Assembly: GCA_035939615.1 (NCBI GenBank)
Contig: DASZFP010000033.1
Coordinates: 1-44,112, forward strand
Source of the DNA: VBCK01 sp035939615
GTDB lineage: Bacteria > Pseudomonadota > Gammaproteobacteria > Burkholderiales > Burkholderiaceae_F
Direction of reading: 5' to 3'
Length of the DNA stretch: 44,112 bases
Part shown: positions 24,903-34,290 of the stretch, piece by piece
How positions within the stretch are numbered: the stretch's first letter is position 1
Layout: the number at the start of each line of letters is the position of its first letter
The notes under the pieces: generated by a model
What the model was told of the DNA's origin: nothing
What the model saw: the letters and a program-made list of their open reading frames with translations, nothing else
The model's database searches: none
Position numbers and translations under genes: made by a program

Positions 24903-27695
24903 ATGGACACCCAGACAGCGCGACTTGGCCTGCTGCGCGAGCTGTACGCCGGCTTCGTGCGGGCCCGTGGGATTTCACGCCATTTCCGGCGCTTCACGCT
25001 GTTCGAATCGCTGCTGCGCGATACCGCATCGCGGGAGGCGCTGCCGCCGCTGGCCGATGCGCTGCTGAAGGCCTCCGCCAGCACGCCTGAACAGGTGCTG
25101 GCGATGCTCGCCAGCCATCCGAACGGGCTGACCGAATCGCAGGCCGCCGAGATCCGGATGCGGGTCGGCCCGAACGAGGTCGGCCATGACAAACCGTTGC
25201 GCTGGTACGTGCACCTGTGGCACTGCTACCGCAACCCGTTCAACCTGCTGTTGACGGTTCTGGCGACGATCTCCTACCTGACCGAGGACGTAAGGGCCAC
25301 GATCGTCATCGGCGCGATGGTGCTGCTGTCCACCCTGATCCGGTTCTTCCAGGAGACGCGCTCGAACAAGGCCGCCGATCGGCTCAAGGAAATGGTCAGC
25401 ACGACCGCGACCGTGCTGCGCCGCGACCCGGCCGAGATCGCCGCCGAGGAAGCGCGCCGCTTCTTCCAGGCCGTGTTGCGCCCCAAGCCCCCGCGGCGGC
25501 TGGAGATTCCGCTAAAGCGCCTGGTGCCGGGCGACGTGGTGGCCCTGTCGGCCGGCGACATGATCCCGGCCGACATCCGCCTGCTTTCGGCCAAGGACCT
25601 GTTCGTCAGCCAGTCGGCGATGACGGGCGAGTCGCTGCCGGTGGAGAAATTCGCCGAGCACCGGGGCGCCGCCACCGCCAACCCGCTGGAGCTGGACAAC
25701 ATCGCTTTCATGGGCACCAACGTGGTCAGCGGTACGGCCATCGGCGCCGTGGTGACGACCGCCAACCAGACCTATTTCGGCGCGCTCGCGCAGAAGGTCA
25801 CCGCGGTGGCTCCGACCACCAACGCCTTCCAGACCGGCGTGAACAAGGTGAGCTGGCTGCTGATCCGCTTCATGATGGTGATGACGCCGATCGTGCTGCT
25901 GATCAACGGCTTCACCAAGGGCAATAACCTGCTGGCGTGGAAGGACGCGTTCCTGTTCGCGCTGTCGATCGCGGTGGGCCTGACCCCCGAGATGCTGCCG
26001 ATGATCGTCACCTCGACCCTGGCCAAGGGCGCGGTGTACCTGTCGCGCAAGAAGGTGATCGTCAAGCGGCTCGATGCGATCCAGAACTTCGGCGCGATGG
26101 ACGTGCTGTGCACCGACAAGACGGGGACGCTGACGCAGGACAAGATCTTTCTCTCGCGCCACTGCGGGGCCTTCGGCGAGGACTTCGACACGGTCCTGGA
26201 GTATGCCTACCTGAACAGTTACTACCAGACGGGGTTGAAGAACCTGCTCGACGTGGCCGTGCTCGAACGAGTCGATATGCAACGCGACCTGGCGGTCGCG
26301 ACCGCTTATCGCAAGGTCGACGAGATCCCGTTCGACTTCAACCGCCGGCGCATGAGCGTGGTGGTGGCCGAGCAGGATCAGCATCACCTGCTGATCTGCA
26401 AGGGGGCGGTCGAGGAGATCCTGGCGGTCTGCACGCGGGTTCAGCACGACGGGGCCACCGAGCCGATCACCGAAGAAACGCTCGCCAGGATGCGCGAGCT
26501 GACGGCGGACCTGAACGAGGAAGGGCTGCGCGTGGTCGCGGTGGCGATCAAGGAGATGCCGCCGACGCGCGAAACCTACGGGCTGCGCGACGAATGCGAT
26601 CTGACGCTGGTCGGGTACATCGCGTTCCTGGATCCGCCCAAGGAATCCACGGCGCCGGCACTGAAGGCGCTTGCCGACCATGGCGTGGCGGTGAAGATCC
26701 TGACCGGCGACAACCACCTGGTCACGCGCAAGATCTGCAAGGAGGTCGGCTTGCAGGTCGATCGCATCGTGCTCGGCTCCGAGATCGAGGCGATGAACGA
26801 CGAGCAGCTGGCCGACGTGGCCGAGCAGCACAACGTGTTCGCGCGACTGACGCCGACCCACAAGGACCGCCTGGTGCGGGCGTTGCGCTCGCGCGCCCAC
26901 ATCGTCGGCTTCCTCGGCGACGGCATCAACGACGCGCCGGCCATTCGCACGGCGGACATCGGCATATCGGTCGACAGCGCGGTCGACATCGCCAAGGAGG
27001 CGGCCGACATCATCCTGCTCGAGAAGAGCCTGCTGGTGCTGGAGCAGGGGGTTCAGGAAGGGCGGCGCACCTTCGCCAACATCCTGAAGTACATCAAGAT
27101 GACCGCCAGCTCGAACTTCGGCAACGTGTTCTCGGTGCTGGTGGCGAGCGCCTTCCTGCCGTTTCTGCCGATGCTGCCGCTGCAGCTGCTGGTGCAGAAT
27201 CTGCTGTACGACATCTCGCAGACCGCGATCCCGTTCGACAATGTGGATCCGGAGCTGGTGCAGCAGCCGCAGCGCTGGCGCCCGGACGACATCGGCCGCT
27301 TCATGATCGTGTTCGGCCCGGTCAGCTCGGTGTTCGACATCTGCACCTTCGCCGTGATGTGGTTCGTGTTCGGGGCCACCACCGAGGCGGCCTCGCCCCT
27401 GTTCCAGGCCGGCTGGTTCCTCGAAGGCCTGGCCACGCAGACGCTGATCGTGCACATGATCCGCACCCAGAAGCTGCCGTTCATCCAGAGCCGCCCGGCG
27501 ACCCCGCTGCTGGTGACCACGATCGCGATCGTCGCGTTCGGGATTGCGATCGTGGTCGGGCCCCAGGCCCACGTGTTCAAGTTCGCGCCGCTGCCGATGG
27601 CGTATTTCCCGTGGTGGGCCGGGATGGTCGCCGGCTATATCGTGCTGACGCAGGTGGTCAAGTCGTGGTATTTGAAGCGGTACGGGTGGCAGTGA
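24903..27695 (+). CDS. mgtA: Mg2+-importing P-type ATPase (MgtA/MgtB type)
   Basis: A 930-aa P3B-type ATPase. TGES actuator motif (about residue 240), phosphorylation site DKTGTLT (about 404), TGDN, and the hinge GDGINDAPA (about 673). Ten membrane helices are expected, with LTPEMLPMIVTSTLAKGA in helix 4 typical of Mg2+ transporters. ATG 24903 was preferred over GTG 24885. The leader is too short for a long Mg2+-sensing element of the mgtA type, and no PhoPQ genes are near. Confidence 0.94.
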   Translation: MDTQTARLGLLRELYAGFVRARGISRHFRRFTLFESLLRDTASREALPPLADALLKASASTPEQVLAMLASHPNGLTESQAAEIRMRVGPNEVGHDKPLRWYVHLWHCYRNPFNLLLTVLATISYLTEDVRATIVIGAMVLLSTLIRFFQETRSNKAADRLKEMVSTTATVLRRDPAEIAAEEARRFFQAVLRPKPPRRLEIPLKRLVPGDVVALSAGDMIPADIRLLSAKDLFVSQSAMTGESLPVEKFAEHRGAATANPLELDNIAFMGTNVVSGTAIGAVVTTANQTYFGALAQKVTAVAPTTNAFQTGVNKVSWLLIRFMMVMTPIVLLINGFTKGNNLLAWKDAFLFALSIAVGLTPEMLPMIVTSTLAKGAVYLSRKKVIVKRLDAIQNFGAMDVLCTDKTGTLTQDKIFLSRHCGAFGEDFDTVLEYAYLNSYYQTGLKNLLDVAVLERVDMQRDLAVATAYRKVDEIPFDFNRRRMSVVVAEQDQHHLLICKGAVEEILAVCTRVQHDGATEPITEETLARMRELTADLNEEGLRVVAVAIKEMPPTRETYGLRDECDLTLVGYIAFLDPPKESTAPALKALADHGVAVKILTGDNHLVTRKICKEVGLQVDRIVLGSEIEAMNDEQLADVAEQHNVFARLTPTHKDRLVRALRSRAHIVGFLGDGINDAPAIRTADIGISVDSAVDIAKEAADIILLEKSLLVLEQGVQEGRRTFANILKYIKMTASSNFGNVFSVLVASAFLPFLPMLPLQLLVQNLLYDISQTAIPFDNVDPELVQQPQRWRPDDIGRFMIVFGPVSSVFDICTFAVMWFVFGATTEAASPLFQAGWFLEGLATQTLIVHMIRTQKLPFIQSRPATPLLVTTIAIVAFGIAIVVGPQAHVFKFAPLPMAYFPWWAGMVAGYIVLTQVVKSWYLKRYGWQ

Positions 27696-27788
27696 TCGGG
27701 GGCGGGCGCGGACGGCCGCGCGGCGTCAGCGTGGGACCGTTCGTGTCCGACAAACTTGGATGAACGCTACGAGGTGACCTGAAAGACG

Positions 27789-29495
27789 ATGAAAGACAAA
27801 CATTTTGCTCCTATCAGCCTTCTGGGCGCGCTTGCGCTCGTTTCCTTCCACAGTACACCGGCTGCACCCTCAGGGACCGCAGTCGCCCCCGCGCTGAAGG
27901 CGATCGACGCCAAAGCCATGCTCGAGCACGTCAAGGTGCTGGCATCGGACGACTTCGAGGGCCGCTCGGTTGGTGCTCGCGGCGGGGGACTCACGGTCGA
28001 ATATCTGACCAGCGAATTCAAGCGCATCGGACTGCAACCGGGCAATCCCGACGGGACCTACATTCAGCGCGTACCGATGACGGGCCATCTGTCCGCGCCG
28101 CAGGCGATGGTCACGGTCGGCGGGCAGCCGTTCAACCTGAAGGTTCCGGACGAGCTGGTTGCGTGGTCGTACCGGCGCGAGGATGCGGTCCAGGTGCGCC
28201 AGTCCCAGCTCGTCTTCGTCGGCTACGGCGTGCGGGCGCCCGAGTACGACTGGGACGATTACAAGGACGTGGACCTGCACGGCAAGACGCTGCTGGTTTT
28301 GATCAACGATCCCCAGATCCCGGACCCGCAGGATCCGAGCCGGCTGGACGATCGGATGTTCAAGGGCAAGGCGATGACGTATTACGGTCGCTGGACCTAC
28401 AAGTACGAGGAGGGCGCTGCACGCGGGGCCGCCGCCGTGCTGATCATCCACGAGACGGCCACGGCCGCCTACCCCTACCAGGTGGTCATCAACTCCAACA
28501 GCGGCGAGAACTTCGAGATCCACACGACGCAGCCGAACCCGCATTTTCCGCCGGTGGCGGCGTGGATCCATCGAGACCGGGTGAGCGCCCTGTTGAAGGC
28601 GGCCGGCGCGGATCTGGACACGCTGAAGCAAGCAGCGCTGCGGCGCGATTTTCGGCCCGTGCCGCTGAACGCCACGATCGATATCACCGTGGCCAAGCAG
28701 TGGCGCGACCTGGACGCTGCCAACGTGATCGGGCGCATCGAAGGCTCCGATCCGAAATTGAAAGACGAGTTCGTGATCTACAGTGCGCACTGGGACCACT
28801 TCGGCTGGAACCCGAAGCTGCCGGGAACCAAGCACGACCAGGTCTTCCACGGTGCGGCCGACAATGCCTCGGGAGTGGCCGCGCTGCTGGAGCTGGCCAA
28901 GGCCTTCAAGGCGCTGTCGCCCCCGCCGCGGCGCACCGTCCTGTTCATGGCGACCACCGCGGAGGAACGCGGCCTGCTGGGCGCGCAGTATTACGCCACC
29001 CACCCGCTGTACCCGTTGCGCAAAACGCTGGCCGACATCAACATGGACGTCATGAACACCTGGGGCCGCACGCGTGACATCGAGGTGGTCGGCTGGGGCA
29101 ATTCCGATCTGGACGAGCGCCTGGTGCGCGCAGCGCAGACCCAGGGCCGCACCGTCCGGCCGGACCAGAGTCCGGAACTCGGGTACTTCTACCGCGCGGA
29201 CCATTTCGAATTCGCGCGCGCCGGCGTTCCCGCGCTGATGACGTCACGAGGCCTCGATTACATCAGCAAGCCGGCCGGCTTCGGCGCTGCCAGCCGCGCC
29301 GAATACATCAGCAGCGACTATCACAAGGTGACCGATGTCGTGAAGCCCGACTGGGACCTGTCCGGCGCGGTGCAGGACGTGCAACTGCTGTTCCTGGTCG
29401 GCTATGACGTGGCGCAGGGCGATCAGTATCCGCAGTGGAAGGAGGGCACCGAGTTCAAGGCGCGGCGCGATGCGATGCTGAAAGCCGGACCTTGA
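27789..29495 (+). CDS. Exported M28-family zinc aminopeptidase with PA insert
   Basis: A 568-aa protein with an N-terminal signal (about residues 1-28). A protease-associated region (about 130-260) precedes the catalytic core. Di-zinc ligands can be placed in order: AHWDHFG (about 333), AADNASG (about 356), TAEERG with the catalytic and ligand Glu (about 391), INMDVMN (about 418) and SDYHKVTD (about 510). This matches the PSMA/Bap-like M28 peptidases seen in secreted form. Monocistronic as far as can be seen. Confidence 0.93.
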   Translation: MKDKHFAPISLLGALALVSFHSTPAAPSGTAVAPALKAIDAKAMLEHVKVLASDDFEGRSVGARGGGLTVEYLTSEFKRIGLQPGNPDGTYIQRVPMTGHLSAPQAMVTVGGQPFNLKVPDELVAWSYRREDAVQVRQSQLVFVGYGVRAPEYDWDDYKDVDLHGKTLLVLINDPQIPDPQDPSRLDDRMFKGKAMTYYGRWTYKYEEGAARGAAAVLIIHETATAAYPYQVVINSNSGENFEIHTTQPNPHFPPVAAWIHRDRVSALLKAAGADLDTLKQAALRRDFRPVPLNATIDITVAKQWRDLDAANVIGRIEGSDPKLKDEFVIYSAHWDHFGWNPKLPGTKHDQVFHGAADNASGVAALLELAKAFKALSPPPRRTVLFMATTAEERGLLGAQYYATHPLYPLRKTLADINMDVMNTWGRTRDIEVVGWGNSDLDERLVRAAQTQGRTVRPDQSPELGYFYRADHFEFARAGVPALMTSRGLDYISKPAGFGAASRAEYISSDYHKVTDVVKPDWDLSGAVQDVQLLFLVGYDVAQGDQYPQWKEGTEFKARRDAMLKAGP

Positions 29496-29577
29496 TGCGC
29501 AGGACCGGTGATCGGTCAGGTGGGTAGCGTTTGCGAAACCAGCAAACCAGCAGCAACAAGATGATGAGGAGGAGCCT

Positions 29578-30024
29578 ATGTATGTGTATCTGCAGCCGGG
29601 CAGTCATTATCGAAGGCCGATCTGTCTCATTGCCAGCCCGATCCTTGCTATAGGTCTGGTCGGTTGCGTCTCCTTTGAGACGAGCAGCAAGCAGACGAAG
29701 GACGGCGCACCTCGAGCGCCAATCGCGTGGGGCATCATGAACGACGCCAAGGGTTGCGTGATCTTCCGCGAGTACTCCAAGTCCACGCTCGGCTTTTTCG
29801 TGGTGGCAGCCGGCGTGAGCAGCCACGGTGAACTTGAAGTCGTTGAAACGGACGGCTACACGCTGAGTAAGCCTGTATGGCTTGAGGACCAGGATTCTAT
29901 GAACGAACTCCAGCGCCTCGCCAACCAAGACAAAATCCGGTACGTGAAGGTTCAGGCCAAATACACGCCCGGCGAACTTGAAGCCGCGCGGGCACTTTGC
30001 CGGAAGAAGAACGCGTGGGAGTAG
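29578..30024 (+). CDS. Small predicted lipoprotein of unknown function
   Basis: A 148-aa protein with a strong ribosome-binding site (GAGGAGGAG, 29566-29574). The signal peptide ends in lipobox LVGC (Cys30). The mature part has two Cys (in KGCVIF and ALCRKK) and a predicted alpha/beta arrangement. Codon use is less GC-biased at third positions than in the flanking genes, which hints at later acquisition. No family recognised. Convergent with the LytTR response regulator gene. Confidence 0.65.
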   Translation: MYVYLQPGSHYRRPICLIASPILAIGLVGCVSFETSSKQTKDGAPRAPIAWGIMNDAKGCVIFREYSKSTLGFFVVAAGVSSHGELEVVETDGYTLSKPVWLEDQDSMNELQRLANQDKIRYVKVQAKYTPGELEAARALCRKKNAWE

Positions 30025-30067
30025 CCGCGCCCGGGCGCCGGCAGGCAAGGCGTGCGGCGCTGTCGTC

Positions 30068-30844
30068 TCAAACCGCCGTCACGCGCCCGAAGCGCGGAAA
30101 GCGGGCCTGCACCAGCGCGTGTCGAATCGAGGATGGATAGGTTGGGCCGACCGGGAGTTGTTTGCCGTTGCGCAGGCCGATCATGTAATCGCCCCCGCCG
30201 ACCGGATACAGTTCCAGCACCGCGCTCAGGTTGACCAGATAGGACCGGTGCACGCGCACGAAGCGGTGGGCGGGCAGGCGGGATTCCATCGTGCTGATCT
30301 TTTCCCGTACATCGTAAGTGCGATCGGCGAGGTGCAGCTGCACATAGTTGGCCGCGGCGCGCACGTAAGCCAGTTCATCGAAAGGGACCACGACGACGCG
30401 GTCGCGGCACTTGACGATCATGCAGTCGGGCCCCGCCTCGATGTCATCCGGCGCGGCCGCCGCGCGCGGCGCGCCCGGCGCGGCCAGGCGAAGCCGCACC
30501 CGGTTCAGCGTGGCGAGAAAGCGCTCGCGGCGAAACGGCTTGAGCAGGTAGTCCAGTGCTTGCGCCTCGAACGCCTGGACCGCGTAGCGCTCGTGGGCTG
30601 TGACGAAAACCACTGCCGGAGCCCGGTCGCGCGGCAGGCCTCCAATGACATCCAGCCCGTTCGCGTTCGGCATCTGCACGTCGAGAAAGACCAGGTCAGG
30701 GGCCTGCTGGGCGATTGCGCTGGCAGCGCAGCGGCCGTCCGCGAATTCGCCTGCCAGCTCGAAGTCGGGCTCGGCCGCCAGCAAGCGCGACAGGTTAAGC
30801 CGCGCAAGCGGCTCGTCGTCCACGACGAATGTTCGAATCTTCAT
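30068..30844 (-). CDS. LytTR-family response regulator
   Basis: A 258-aa AlgR/LytR-type regulator. Receiver domain with acidic pocket VDDEP, phospho-acceptor Asp in FLDVQMP (about residue 54) and Lys in YLLKPF. The C-terminal LytTR DNA-binding domain (about 140-255) includes DELAYVRAAANYVQLHL and VHRSYLVNL. ATG 30844 has GGAGG at correct spacing although it lies 50 bp inside the end of the kinase gene. Cognate partner of the histidine kinase encoded upstream. Confidence 0.93.
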   Translation of the reverse strand: MKIRTFVVDDEPLARLNLSRLLAAEPDFELAGEFADGRCAASAIAQQAPDLVFLDVQMPNANGLDVIGGLPRDRAPAVVFVTAHERYAVQAFEAQALDYLLKPFRRERFLATLNRVRLRLAAPGAPRAAAAPDDIEAGPDCMIVKCRDRVVVVPFDELAYVRAAANYVQLHLADRTYDVREKISTMESRLPAHRFVRVHRSYLVNLSAVLELYPVGGGDYMIGLRNGKQLPVGPTYPSSIRHALVQARFPRFGRVTAV

Positions 30845-31985
30845 CGCTATGGCCTCCGACCGGCGAGCTCGCAACCGGCAAGCGAAACGGAATCGAAATG
30901 CTGACCGCGGTGCCGCAGCCCGGCGCGCCGGTCATCAGCAGCGAGTGGTCGCTCCCATACAGTCGCTGCATCCGCATCCGGGCGTTCGAGATCCCGACGC
31001 CCGGCTGAAACGACGCAGCAAGCCCTGCGCCATCGTCGCTGACTTCCAGCAGCAGCCGATCGGCCTCGCGACTGGCACAGATGGATATGGTGCCCGGCCG
31101 ATTCGAGGGTGAAATGCCGTGGATCACCGCGTTTTCCACCAGCGACTGCAGGACCAGGGGTGGCAGCGCTGCATCGAGCGCTTCCGGATCGATCCGATAC
31201 GCCAGCTGCAGGCGATCGCTGAAACGCCGCTGCTGGATCCGCAGGTAACACTCGACCAGCTCGAGCTCCCGCCTCAGCGTGGTTTCCTGGTCGTCTGACT
31301 CAGCAAACGAAGCCCGCAGGATTTCTGCCAGGTCGGCGATCAGGTCCTCCGCGGCGGCCGGGTCGGTGCGCACCAGCGTGGTGATCGAGTGCAGGGTATT
31401 GAAGAGGAAGTGCGGCTGGATCTGTGCGCGCAGCAGCGCCAGCTGCGACGTGGCCAGCAGCGCTTCGAGCCGGGCGGCCCGGGTCTCCCGCTGCCGGGCC
31501 TGCGCGTGCGAATCGATCAGCGCGCGGATGCAGACCAGCGGCCAGTACATCCAGATATCGGAGTAGATCTCCTCCAGGAAGCGCAGCGTCAGCAATCCAC
31601 CCTGATAGCCGGCAGGCCGATACGCCAGCGGGCCGTCGATCGCGCTGGCAACGAGGCAGTGAACCGCGCTCAGCGCCAGAAAGGCCGCGCCATGCACGCC
31701 GATCGAGCGCATCAAGCGCGGCCGCGCCAGCGGGAAGCGGGTCGTCAGAACAAACACGATCGGGGTCAGCGCCGCCCAGATCCACTGCTCGGTCAGAGGG
31801 CGCCGGAACACGCTCCAGAACACGGGCGCTTCGCCGATCGACAGGTGGAACAGATAGCTCGCCAGCCCGTCGATCAGCGCGATCGCCGTCCAGGCCGCCA
31901 ACACGATCCCGAATTGCTGGATCCAGGTCTTCATCCGCACGTTTATCAACCGCTGCCGGACCGATCGTCGCCCAATTCCGGTCAT
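30795..31985 (-). CDS. LytS/YehU-type sensor histidine kinase
   Basis: A 396-aa kinase. Four N-terminal membrane helices (about 20-45, 68-85, 95-115, 145-160) form the sensor. The His_kinase domain has QIQPHFLFNTLHS with the phospho-acceptor His (about residue 191), and the ATPase part has LVENAVIHG (about 284) and GVGISNARMRM. ATG 31985 gives a weak GGA ribosome site; ATG 31934 is possible. The final codons overlap the regulator gene by 50 bp, more than the usual 4 bp, so the kinase C-terminus encodes the regulator's ribosome-binding site. Confidence 0.92.
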   Translation of the reverse strand: MTGIGRRSVRQRLINVRMKTWIQQFGIVLAAWTAIALIDGLASYLFHLSIGEAPVFWSVFRRPLTEQWIWAALTPIVFVLTTRFPLARPRLMRSIGVHGAAFLALSAVHCLVASAIDGPLAYRPAGYQGGLLTLRFLEEIYSDIWMYWPLVCIRALIDSHAQARQRETRAARLEALLATSQLALLRAQIQPHFLFNTLHSITTLVRTDPAAAEDLIADLAEILRASFAESDDQETTLRRELELVECYLRIQQRRFSDRLQLAYRIDPEALDAALPPLVLQSLVENAVIHGISPSNRPGTISICASREADRLLLEVSDDGAGLAASFQPGVGISNARMRMQRLYGSDHSLLMTGAPGCGTAVSISIPFRLPVASSPVGGHSDEDSNIRRGRRAACAA

Positions 31986-31997
31986 ATTTCCAGCCGC

Positions 31998-32030
31998 ACT
32001 CGTCCCATTACGGAGGCATCCGTCCCACTC
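31998..32030. promoter_or_regulatory. Candidate tandem regulator-binding repeats between divergent genes
   Basis: The sequence CGTCCCA occurs at 32001-32007 and again at 32021-32027, 20 bp apart (about two helical turns), each with similar flanks (CTCGTCCCATT and TCCGTCCCACT). Direct repeats at helical spacing are how LytTR regulators commonly bind. The site is placed between the kinase gene and the divergent HAF gene and could control either. No match to a known consensus was established. Confidence 0.3.
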
Positions 32031-32106
32031 GGGCGCCGGCAGGCTTCATTGCTCCTATCGTCGCGGCGAACGCGGCGGACCTGCCGCGGCAACAGGAGGA
32101 CAGGCG

Positions 32107-33000
32107 ATGAGAACCCTGATTCTGGCGATGGCGCTGGTCGGTCCAGCCGGCGGCGCGGCGGCGACCGAGTACCAGATCCACACAATCGATTTTCCGGGAG
32201 CCGCCAACACGGCGCTGTACGCGATCAACGATGTCGGGGAGGCGGTCGGAGCCGCCAAGGACAAGAGCGGCGCCCATCACGCGATCGTGCTCGTGGAGGG
32301 CCAGCTGCGTGTGCTGGATCCGAACGGCCCCGTGGGCAAATGCGCCCAGAGCTGGGCGCTTTCGACCAACAACCGGGGCGACATCGCCGGCGCCTGCGTC
32401 GACGCTGCCGGCCACTTTCACGGATTCGTGCATCACCGGAACGAAACCGTCGACACCATCGACTATCCGGGCGGGTTCGACTCGCAGGCCTATGGAATCA
32501 ACGATCTGGGCAGCGTGATCGGGGTCTACAACGACGCCGCCGGCAGCTCCCACGCATTTGTGCTGCGCGAAGGCGAGTTCGAAACGATCGACCTGGCCGG
32601 CGGGCTCCAGACCATCCCGCTGAGCATCAACGACCGCGAGCAGATCGTCGGCGAGTATGCGCCGACCGCGACCACCAACGGCTACGGGTACCTGCGGCAA
32701 AGAGACGGCAGCACCTCGATCGTGACCGCGCCCGGGTCCGATCCCCAGCAGACCTACTTCATCTCCATCAACAATCGCGACCAGATCCTCGGCGCCTACG
32801 CGAACGCCAGCGTGGCGCAGCAGAACTTCCTGGCCACCGGGTCCGTCTACGCGCTGTTCGATCTGCCGGCGAGCATCGGAGCGAGCTTCGTGTCCGCGCA
32901 AACCGTCAACGACGTGGATGAAATCGTCGGGTACTACCTGGATGCCGCCGGCGTCGCGCATGGTTTTCTTGCGGTGCCCGAGGTGCGCCGCAAGGAGTGA
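32107..33000 (+). CDS. Exported HAF-repeat protein
   Basis: A 297-aa protein with a signal peptide (residues 1-20, ending AAAT). The rest is built from at least five degenerate repeats of about 45-50 residues containing INDxGxxVGxYxDAAGxxHGF-like elements (AINDVGEAVGAA, GINDLGSVIGVY, SINDREQIVGEY, SINNRDQILGAY, TVNDVDEIVGYY). This is the pattern of the 'probable extracellular repeat, HAF family'. Strong AGGAGGA ribosome site. Function unknown; a beta-propeller-like fold is likely. Divergent from the LytS/LytTR pair. Confidence 0.85.
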   Translation: MRTLILAMALVGPAGGAAATEYQIHTIDFPGAANTALYAINDVGEAVGAAKDKSGAHHAIVLVEGQLRVLDPNGPVGKCAQSWALSTNNRGDIAGACVDAAGHFHGFVHHRNETVDTIDYPGGFDSQAYGINDLGSVIGVYNDAAGSSHAFVLREGEFETIDLAGGLQTIPLSINDREQIVGEYAPTATTNGYGYLRQRDGSTSIVTAPGSDPQQTYFISINNRDQILGAYANASVAQQNFLATGSVYALFDLPASIGASFVSAQTVNDVDEIVGYYLDAAGVAHGFLAVPEVRRKE

Positions 33001-33019
33001 AACCGCCCCAGCGCGTGTT

Positions 33020-33718
33020 TCAGTTGGCCGCCCGGTCCAGCAGCGCGCGGATCGTTCGCACACGGTCCGGGTCCAGGCACTCTTCGCGGTCGGCGCCCGC
33101 GCACAACGCTCCCCGGAACCCCAGGTAGTCCGGACCGAGCGCTGCGAGCGGGCGCACGTCGTCTTCGCGCAGCGAGCCTGCCAGTCCGACCAGCAGTCCG
33201 CCGGCGCGCGCCTGCCGAACGAATCCGGCCAACCACTCCGGTTCGGTCCAGTCCCTCAGACCCCCGTCGATCTTGCCGGCGGTATCCAGCATCACGCCGT
33301 GCCAGCCGGCCTCGGCCAGATGGGTGGCCGCCTGCAGCGGCGGCGACAGGTCGGCAAACAGCACGGCGATCAGCCGCACGCCGGCCAGCGCGCGCGGCAA
33401 GGCCTGGATCTTCGGAAGCGGCAGCTCGGGATCGAACAAGCCCACCTTGACGAAATCGGCCCCGCAGTCGGCGTTGCGGCGCACTGCTTGCTGCAACGCC
33501 TCCAGTTCGAGGGGCAGGTCGCCCACGGTGGCGCTGACCGGCCTGCGTCCGCCGACCGCGGCGACGATCGCGCGCAGCACCTCGGGGCCAACCGAGCCCA
33601 GCGTGCCGCCCGACGGCTCCTTGGCGTCGATCAGATCGGCCCCGGCCTGCACCGCAAACAACGCCTCCTCGGCCGAGCGCACGCTCGCCAGCATCCGCAC
33701 CCGGGGCCAACGGTTCAC
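33020..33718 (-). CDS. mfnB: (5-formylfuran-3-yl)methyl phosphate synthase (DUF556)
   Basis: A 232-aa TIM-barrel enzyme of methanofuran synthesis, condensing two glyceraldehyde-3-phosphate molecules. Candidate Schiff-base and catalytic Lys residues are Lys33 (DAKEPSGGT), Lys91 (FVKVGLFD) and Lys149 (MLDTAGKI); the first two have the 58-residue spacing known for the archaeal enzyme. Start GTG 33718 overlaps the DUF447 stop. In bacteria this gene occurs with the tetrahydromethanopterin/formylhydrolase pathway of formaldehyde oxidation. Confidence 0.9.
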   Translation of the reverse strand: MNRWPRVRMLASVRSAEEALFAVQAGADLIDAKEPSGGTLGSVGPEVLRAIVAAVGGRRPVSATVGDLPLELEALQQAVRRNADCGADFVKVGLFDPELPLPKIQALPRALAGVRLIAVLFADLSPPLQAATHLAEAGWHGVMLDTAGKIDGGLRDWTEPEWLAGFVRQARAGGLLVGLAGSLREDDVRPLAALGPDYLGFRGALCAGADREECLDPDRVRTIRALLDRAAN

Positions 33719-34290
33719 CGCGACGCCCCGTGCGCGCCGCGGTGGGCTGCGATCGCTTCCATCAGCCAGCTCCAGGCCTCGAGTTCCGCTGCTCCGGCTG
33801 TCTTGTCGATCGCGATCTTCAAGTACTCCAGCTCGGCCTCGAGCTTGCCGGTCGGCAGTATCGACAGGCGGCTCACGAGCACGGCCGCCTCGATCACGGC
33901 TGCCTGGGCCCGGTTGAAGCCCCGAAACGGCGCGTGCGTTTCGCGGTGAACCGAGTGACAGCGAAGCTGCGGGCGCTGGACGTCGTCGACGAACTCGGCG
34001 AGCTCGATCTCCTCGTGCGCCAGGCTGGCCGCCAGCCGAACGCCGTCGATCCGGGTGGCCGGCACCAGCGGCCAGTCGCGCCGTCCCACGATGCACCCGG
34101 CGAACACCCGCACATCGTCCGTGCAGTTGATCACCGCCGCCCGCGATTGAAGCATCAGATCAAGCGTCAGCGACGGTTTGAACGGCGCCAGCACCACCCA
34201 ATCGCCTTCGCGGCGCACCCCCAGCGGCGTGACCTGCGTGCGGCCTTCGTGGCCGCGCACCGTGACGATGGTTTCGAAGATCCGGTTCAT
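33715..34290 (-). CDS. DUF447-family protein of the H4MPT-linked C1 gene set
   Basis: A 191-aa protein. It starts MNRIFETIVTVRG and continues with a flavin-reductase-like split-barrel segment (EGRTQVTPLGVR, WVVLAPFKPSLTLDLML). A helical C-terminus includes AVIEAAVLVSRLS. DUF447 proteins are shared by methanogens and methylotrophic bacteria and probably bind a flavin. 4-bp overlaps with both neighbours in the unit DUF6513-DUF447-mfnB show coupling. The exact reaction is unknown. Confidence 0.85.
   Translation of the reverse strand: MNRIFETIVTVRGHEGRTQVTPLGVRREGDWVVLAPFKPSLTLDLMLQSRAAVINCTDDVRVFAGCIVGRRDWPLVPATRIDGVRLAASLAHEEIELAEFVDDVQRPQLRCHSVHRETHAPFRGFNRAQAAVIEAAVLVSRLSILPTGKLEAELEYLKIAIDKTAGAAELEAWSWLMEAIAAHRGAHGASR

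Noticed and set aside
25512..27572. 686-aa minus-strand frame opposite mgtA
   Set aside because: Same shadow effect; no motifs, and the plus-strand P-type ATPase is complete.
30027..30038. Palindrome GCGCCCGGGCGC between convergent genes as a terminator
   Set aside because: It has no loop and no T-run, so it would not make a stable intramolecular hairpin of the terminator type.
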